From Haematococcus lacustris (taxonomy: Eukaryota; Chlorophyta; Chlorophyceae; Chlamydomonadales; Haematococcaceae): a stretch of DNA of 64,000 nt. The notes beneath the pieces are model-generated. The model searched no databases and was not told the origin of the DNA. It saw nothing but the letters and a program-made list of their open reading frames with translations. The stretch is taken from assembly GCA_030144725.1 (NCBI GenBank), contig JASKMD010000026.1:3427277-3491276 (forward strand). The letters are read 5' to 3'. The translations under genes and the position numbers were made by a program. Below are positions 59,609 to 64,000 of this stretch, in pieces (position 1 is the first letter of the stretch; each line of letters opens with the position of its first letter).

Positions 59609-60766
59609 GTGGATTGGCTTACACCGCTTAAGCCGTCAGCCGTTAGGCTGCTAGGCCGCCCTCCCCCTCAAGGGGTTCAGGACTTTCTGTAACGCACTTC
59701 ATAGCAAGGTGCACAAACAAAGGTGCACATGGGCTCAACATGAAGTCATGCAAGTTCTCATTATTGTTCTGTAAAGTCATGGCAAACTCCGGCTGCTCCC
59801 TGATGGAACTCGTGGCAGTGCACTCAAAGATGAAATGCATGGCGTCATCCACTACCCCCTCTGTGCATCTGGTGCATGTGCGATCAATGAAAGTTACCCC
59901 CTCAAACCGAGCCTTCTCCACCCCCAGACCGCTGTTGCCTAACCTGAACCTAGTCAAGCTCGTGCGAACTTCTGTAGAGAGCTGTCTGTTCAGCAGATGT
60001 GGTGCCATGTGATTGATGCCAATGCCGTCCCCATGCTTGAACCATGCAGCATACGAACATCGCTCCCGATGCACCGTCTCAGGCAGTCTAGGGTTTCCCT
60101 CAAACCCAACCCAACGCCTCCCCCACCTCTCGAGCCACTTGACTTCCAAAGCCTTGGTGCCTAGGACCATGTCCGGGCTCAAGGTAAACTCATCCCCCAT
60201 CAGCTCTCTGGCGGCCAGCTGGAACTGAGCGCTCCAACTAGCCTGACAGCTCCTGCCTAACTCCACATCTGCCTTGATGACCCTCATTAGCAGGTCACTA
60301 TGGGAAAGTTTGGCAGTGTTCCAGAACTTGCATGCAGCCCTTAGCCAGTAAAGCTGGAGGGGCAGCTGCCCCAACTCATGCAGCACCATCAGGCCTGACA
60401 CTGAGCTACGTACCCTGGCAGCAAACCTGAGAAAGCTGAGCATGCGTGTTTGCACTGGGTTGGAGAGTTGCACACCATGCCCAAGGAAAGCAGTGCCCCA
60501 TACCTGGCTGCCATACAGCCCCAAGGGGAGCACAAACGCTCTAATGAAGTGACACAGGGCATATGGATCATGCAGGACCCCATACTCTCTGGCACGCTTG
60601 CACGCCTGGCGCATGGCGAGGAACATGCCAGCCCTCATATGAGTGGCAGCAAAAGCAGGGGTGGCGCTGGGGTTGAAGTGCATGCCTAAGTACTTGAACT
60701 TGATGCTAGGGTTACGGGCTGACAGGCACCCCATGACGTGATGCCAGGGAATGTAACCCACTGTGA
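59609..60766 (-). mobile_element. 5'-truncated LINE (non-LTR retrotransposon)
   Basis: Bounded by 21-bp direct repeats at 59588-59608 and 60767-60787 (19 of 21 identical), typical of target-primed insertion. The frame 60761-59643 encodes the reverse-transcriptase C-terminal part (FKYLGMHFNPSATPAF) and the terminal zinc knuckle (CTRCTEGVVDDAMHFIFEC). The 5' end, with the endonuclease and RT catalytic core, is missing. Confidence 0.85.
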
Positions 60767-60787
60767 CAGGTGGCGTTTCATGCTAGG

Positions 60788-61104
60788 TTGTCATTCCCTG
60801 GAACCAATCACCCACTGCTGACAAGACTGTTCCTGCCCGGCATTGTGTACAGGCTGACAGACACCCTGTAGCAAGTTGGCAAGGCAGTTAGCAGGGCTGA
60901 CTGCATCACCCATGTCCGTCGCCAGTTGATGCGGCAGGTTGCCTCTGACTGTGGCTGGATTGGAGCATGCTGACGTTGATGCCGCAGTGTGCCCCATGGC
61001 TGGGGAGGAAGCTGAGAAAGGTGTAAGCGGTTGTCACCGTATCCTTAAAGTTGCCCCCCAAATTGCTTGAAAAGGTCACCGCCAGTCTTACTGCACATCG
61101 CGTG
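60788..61104. other. Upstream region of Fz-A pseudogene; no gene recognised
   Basis: No coding signal was recognised. This stretch may hold the original Fz-A 5' end and promoter. Confidence 0.3.
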
Positions 61105-63360
61105 ATGGCTAAGAAGAAGCGGAAGGACACCGACAAGCAAAAGAAGGGCCCGGCGAAGAAACTGAAAGGTCGACTGCGAGCTACGTGAGTTACGCGCTGT
61201 GTAACAACCCGTCGCTCCTGTTGGTTCCATCTCAGCGTCTTGCTCGCCTCAAGGGATACAACAACAGGAACGACGGAATGGCTGGAACACCAAGAGACGT
61301 AAGATGGACGGCCGCCCCAGCCTTGTGTGTCCCCGCACTGTTCGTGTCCCCGCATCGTGTCTTGGCCTATCCAAGCGGCCTGTCAAAATGTCTGCAGGTC
61401 TGCTTGTCTGCAGGTTGTGCTTGTCTGCAGGTCATCAAAGTCCCGGGTGGGCGCTGTGCTGCGCGGCTGCAAGAAGCGCAAGCTTCTGGCGCACTTCCAG
61501 CACCGAGCTGAGGTCCACTACGAGTGGTCGCCTCGCTGAGAATCTTCTTGACATGTCTGGTGGGCCACCCCACCAAGGGGTATGCCTGTGCACCCACACC
61601 TCCAGCCGTGCAGCCCCCCCAAGCCCCTGATGCATCCCCCCTACCCCACTCCCCACGCATGCCTCTGCCCAGCCTGCCCCTGCCCAGCTCGGAGTCACAG
61701 TCTGACTCGAGATAGAGCCCGAGCCTCAGCCAGTCACGAAGCCCACCCCAAGGCGTTGCAGCGCCCGTCTGGCGGCCCTTGCGCCCGCAGCACCCACAGG
61801 GCCTCCCTTGCCCCTTGACAGCGAAGACCCAGAGATGCTGAGGCAGCTGAAAGACTTCTAAGAGTTCTTTGCCGACCCCAACTTCTTGACAGTCTACAAT
61901 CAGCTGCAGCGGCGGCTTGTGCGCAAAACTAGCGCCGCCACCTCATGCTCATGCCACTCTTAAAGCTGCAGGAGTTGGGCAGCATTAACCTGAGGGGTGA
62001 CAACAACACCATTGGAGCGGTCAGCATGCAGGAGCACTGCTCCATCCCAGGCAAGATGGACCAGGACCTTGACCTTGACCTTGACCTGACCTGACCTGAC
62101 CTGACCTGACCTGACCTGACCTGACCTGACCTGACCTGACCTGACCTGACCTGACCTGACCTGACCTGACCTGACCTGACCTGACCTGACCTGACCTGAC
62201 CTGACCTGACCTGACCTGACCTGACCTGACCTGACCTGACCTGACCTGACCTGACCTGACCTGACCTGACCTGACCTGACCTGACCTGACCTGACCTGAC
62301 CTGACCTGACCTGACCTGACCTGACCTGACCTGACCTGACCTGACCTGACCTGACCTGACCTGACCTGACCTGACCTGACCTGACCTGACCTGACCTGAC
62401 CTGACCTGACCTGACCTGACCTGACCTGACCTGACCTGACCTGACCTGACCTGACCTGACCTGACCTGACCTGACCTGACCTGACCTGACCTGACCTGAC
62501 CTGACCTGACCTGACCTGACCTGACCTGACCTGACCTGACCTGACCTGACCTGACCTGACCTGACCTGACCTGACCTGACCTGACCTGACCTGACCTGAC
62601 CTGACCTGACCTGACCTGACCTGACCTGACCTGACCTGACCTGACCTGACCTGACCTGACCTGACCTGACCTGACCTGACCTGACCTGACCTGACCTGAC
62701 CTGACCTGACCTGACCTGACCTGACCTGACCTGACCTGACCTGACCTGACCTGACCTGACCTGACCTGACCTGACCTGACCTGACCTGACCTGACCTGAC
62801 CTGACCTGACCTGACCTGACCTGACCTGACCTGACCTGCGCTTTGTCAAGCTGTACGCCAAGGCAGCCAGGGCCCAGTTAAACTAGGGCGGCGAGGAGGC
62901 TCTGCTGTTCATCAAGATGGCGTGTGGGTTTGGCATCAACACCCAGAGCTCAGAGCTGCAGGCCGGCAACCTGGACAAGGGACATGTGGCTGACCTGATA
63001 GAGGCCGACAAGCACCGCCGTCTGCTGGGCATGAAGAAGCAGGGGTCCCTGCAGAACACCCTGCCCCTGCCCTAACACATGCGCCATGCGGTGCATGTGT
63101 GCAGGTGGCTAGAGTAGTGGCAGCAGCCCCCCACCCCACCCGCGCCATGGCAGCCAAAGTGCGGCAAGCGTAGGGGTGGTCCCAGACCCTGACATGCCCA
63201 CCCCCCTTCACCCTCACCCCCATAGCCAGGGTGGGGGTACACTTCATCAAGCTGGACAGTAGGGTGCTGCATGGGGTGTGCAAGCAGCTGGGTCTGACCA
63301 AGGGAAGCCGGGCAACATTCACCTCAGAGCCAGCACTGAGCCTAACTGTCAGGACCTAAC
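61105..63360 (+). pseudogene. Fz-A Fanzor pseudogene C, N-terminal half with expanded repeat
   Basis: Exon 1 reads MAKKKRKDTDKQKKGPAKKL then KGRLRAT before a GTGAGT donor, an NLS-like start not seen in the other Fz-A copies and possibly the ancestral first exon. The next segment (QQERRNGWNTKRR, about 61258-61305) matches QREERRAEWKTQRR. Then come VIKVPGG, FLTCLVGHPTKGYACAPTPP and, with in-frame stops, DF-stop-EFFADPNFLTVYNQLQRR. The intron repeat 62083-62836 replaces the splice acceptor. RFVKLYAKAARAQLN then stops, followed by FIKMACGFGINTQSSELQAG and GLTKGSRATFTSEPA. Several nonsense codons; not functional. Confidence 0.75.
62083..62836. repeat. (CTGAC)~150 pentanucleotide repeat
   Basis: About 750 bp of nearly perfect TGACC/GGTCA repeat at the same Fanzor intron that carries about 130 bp of this pentamer at 664-800 and 48865-48990. 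The QVRSG-repeat frame on the minus strand is an artefact. Confidence 0.97.
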
Positions 63361-63409
63361 TGTCAGTACCTTTATTCGACTTCTTGCCGCACTGTAAGCC
63401 GCCTCCGCT

Positions 63410-63532
63410 GTAGGTGTGTTGGGTTTGTAGTCACCAAGGGTGCGACCGAGGTTGCTTCAACTTGTTTGGAGTAGCTGAGTGAGATTACCCACAGGCAAAC
63501 ATGTTGTTCCTTGTTGGACAAGTTTTGTTGGC
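63410..63532 (+). mobile_element. Solo Fz-C right-end fragment in Fz-A pseudogene
   Basis: Reads GGGTTTGTAGTCACCAAGGG, GGAGTAGCTGAGTGAGATTA and ends GTTTTGTTGGC, the Fz-C right end, without any Fz-C coding part before it. Another solo copy, like 38149-38245. Confidence 0.6.
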
Positions 63533-63589
63533 TCTGACCAAGGGTAGGGTTATGCAAGGGCCTCATGCAAGGGTAAGAGACTGAAGTGA

Positions 63590-63950
63590 GGCAAAGCCTA
63601 ACCCTGCTTGTGGATGAGCACCGCACCACCCGGGTCAGCTCAGCAGTGAATGACAAGCAGCCATGTGAGGAGGAACTGGACCATGAGCAGTCCACCAGGC
63701 GTGCAGGCTGGAAGCCCCCAGCAGGGCAGGTGGAGCACCGCCTGCTCCGCCAAGCCTGGAGCCAGCAGCGTGACCAGCCAGTGCGGGGCCTGATGTGGTG
63801 CCCTGTAGTGCCCCCCCGCAAACCCCCACAGGCCCCATGCAGCAGCCAGGAAGCCACACCGGCAGCAGCCTCAGAGCCAGGGCCCGGCACTCTACACTAT
63901 AGCCCTAACGGGTCAGGCAAAACTGTAGGTGGTAGGCACTCATGCACCAT
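63590..63950 (+). pseudogene. Fz-A fragment: RuvC-II region plus right-end sequence
   Basis: Encodes LVDEHRTTRVSSAVNDKQPC (RuvC-II), GWKPPAGQVEHRLLRQAWSQ and RGLMWCPVVPPRKPPQ, then at about 63893 jumps to right-end-like sequence (GGGTCAGGCAAAACTG, GTAGGTGGTAGGC) resembling 46640-46683 in reverse. RuvC-III and the C-terminus are deleted. Confidence 0.7.
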
Positions 63951-64000
63951 GTCCATGTGCATTGGGTATACTCCACACAGCCCATTAACACCATTAGAGT

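Noticed and set aside
61929..62861. 310-residue frame made of QVRSG repeats
   Set aside because: It is a translation of the CTGAC pentamer, which stays open because the repeat lacks stops.
63293..63544. TCTGACCAAGGG direct repeat as a target duplication around the solo right end
   Set aside because: Fz-A coding homology continues to the right of the left repeat, so the repeat does not mark the insertion edges.

Overview
The window looks like nuclear DNA of a chlorophyte green alga of the Chlamydomonas/Haematococcus type. The evidence is intron-rich genes with GT-AG introns, GC-rich and CAG/CTG-rich sequence, algal cell-biology genes (a ciliary dynein-regulatory protein, a plant-type tandem CCCH zinc-finger protein, a plastid PPOX-like protein) and green-algal-type Fanzor elements. 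No bacterial, organellar or viral gene block was seen.

Six host genes could be rebuilt exon by exon. They are a PPOX-like (PGR7/GluTR-binding-protein-like) gene at 3253-6395 (+), a CCCH zinc-finger gene at 27577-30349 (-), RNA polymerase subunit RPB5 at 32125-34593 (-), a Rab18-like GTPase at 37876-40384 (-), a mitoribosomal mS38-like gene at 40699-41336 (+) and a CASC1/IC97/FAP94-like axonemal gene at 44579-58417 (+). The Rab and mS38 genes are divergent and share a 314-bp intergenic region.

Most other sequence is mobile or repetitive. The main theme is Fanzor, the eukaryotic TnpB-like RNA-guided nuclease family. At least ten copies or fragments of three subfamilies (called here Fz-A, Fz-B, Fz-C) occupy 1-2700, 6911-7912, 30790-31700, 34820-36907, 37310-37510, 42000-44330, 45340-46470, 46640-50237, 58540-59378 and 61105-63950. 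One Fz-A copy (46760-50237, antisense inside an intron of the FAP94-like gene) keeps all three RuvC acidic motifs and may be intact. Conserved non-coding blocks follow the Fanzor stop codons and are candidate guide-RNA/right-end regions. Some Fz-C right-end blocks occur alone; one is flanked by a 15-bp direct repeat.

Positions 8165-26950 are an 18.8-kb tandem array of eight 2032-bp units with a dimeric higher-order pattern. Unit 1 carries a 462-bp TA-flanked MITE and unit 4 a 2.05-kb hAT-like element. Other elements are two small hAT-type MITEs inside Fanzor pseudogenes, a 1.5-kb inverted-repeat element in the FAP94-like gene, a 5'-truncated LINE with 21-bp target-site duplications, a (CAG)~41 tract, and an AGGTC pentamer repeat that lies at the same Fanzor intron in several copies and has grown to about 750 bp in one.
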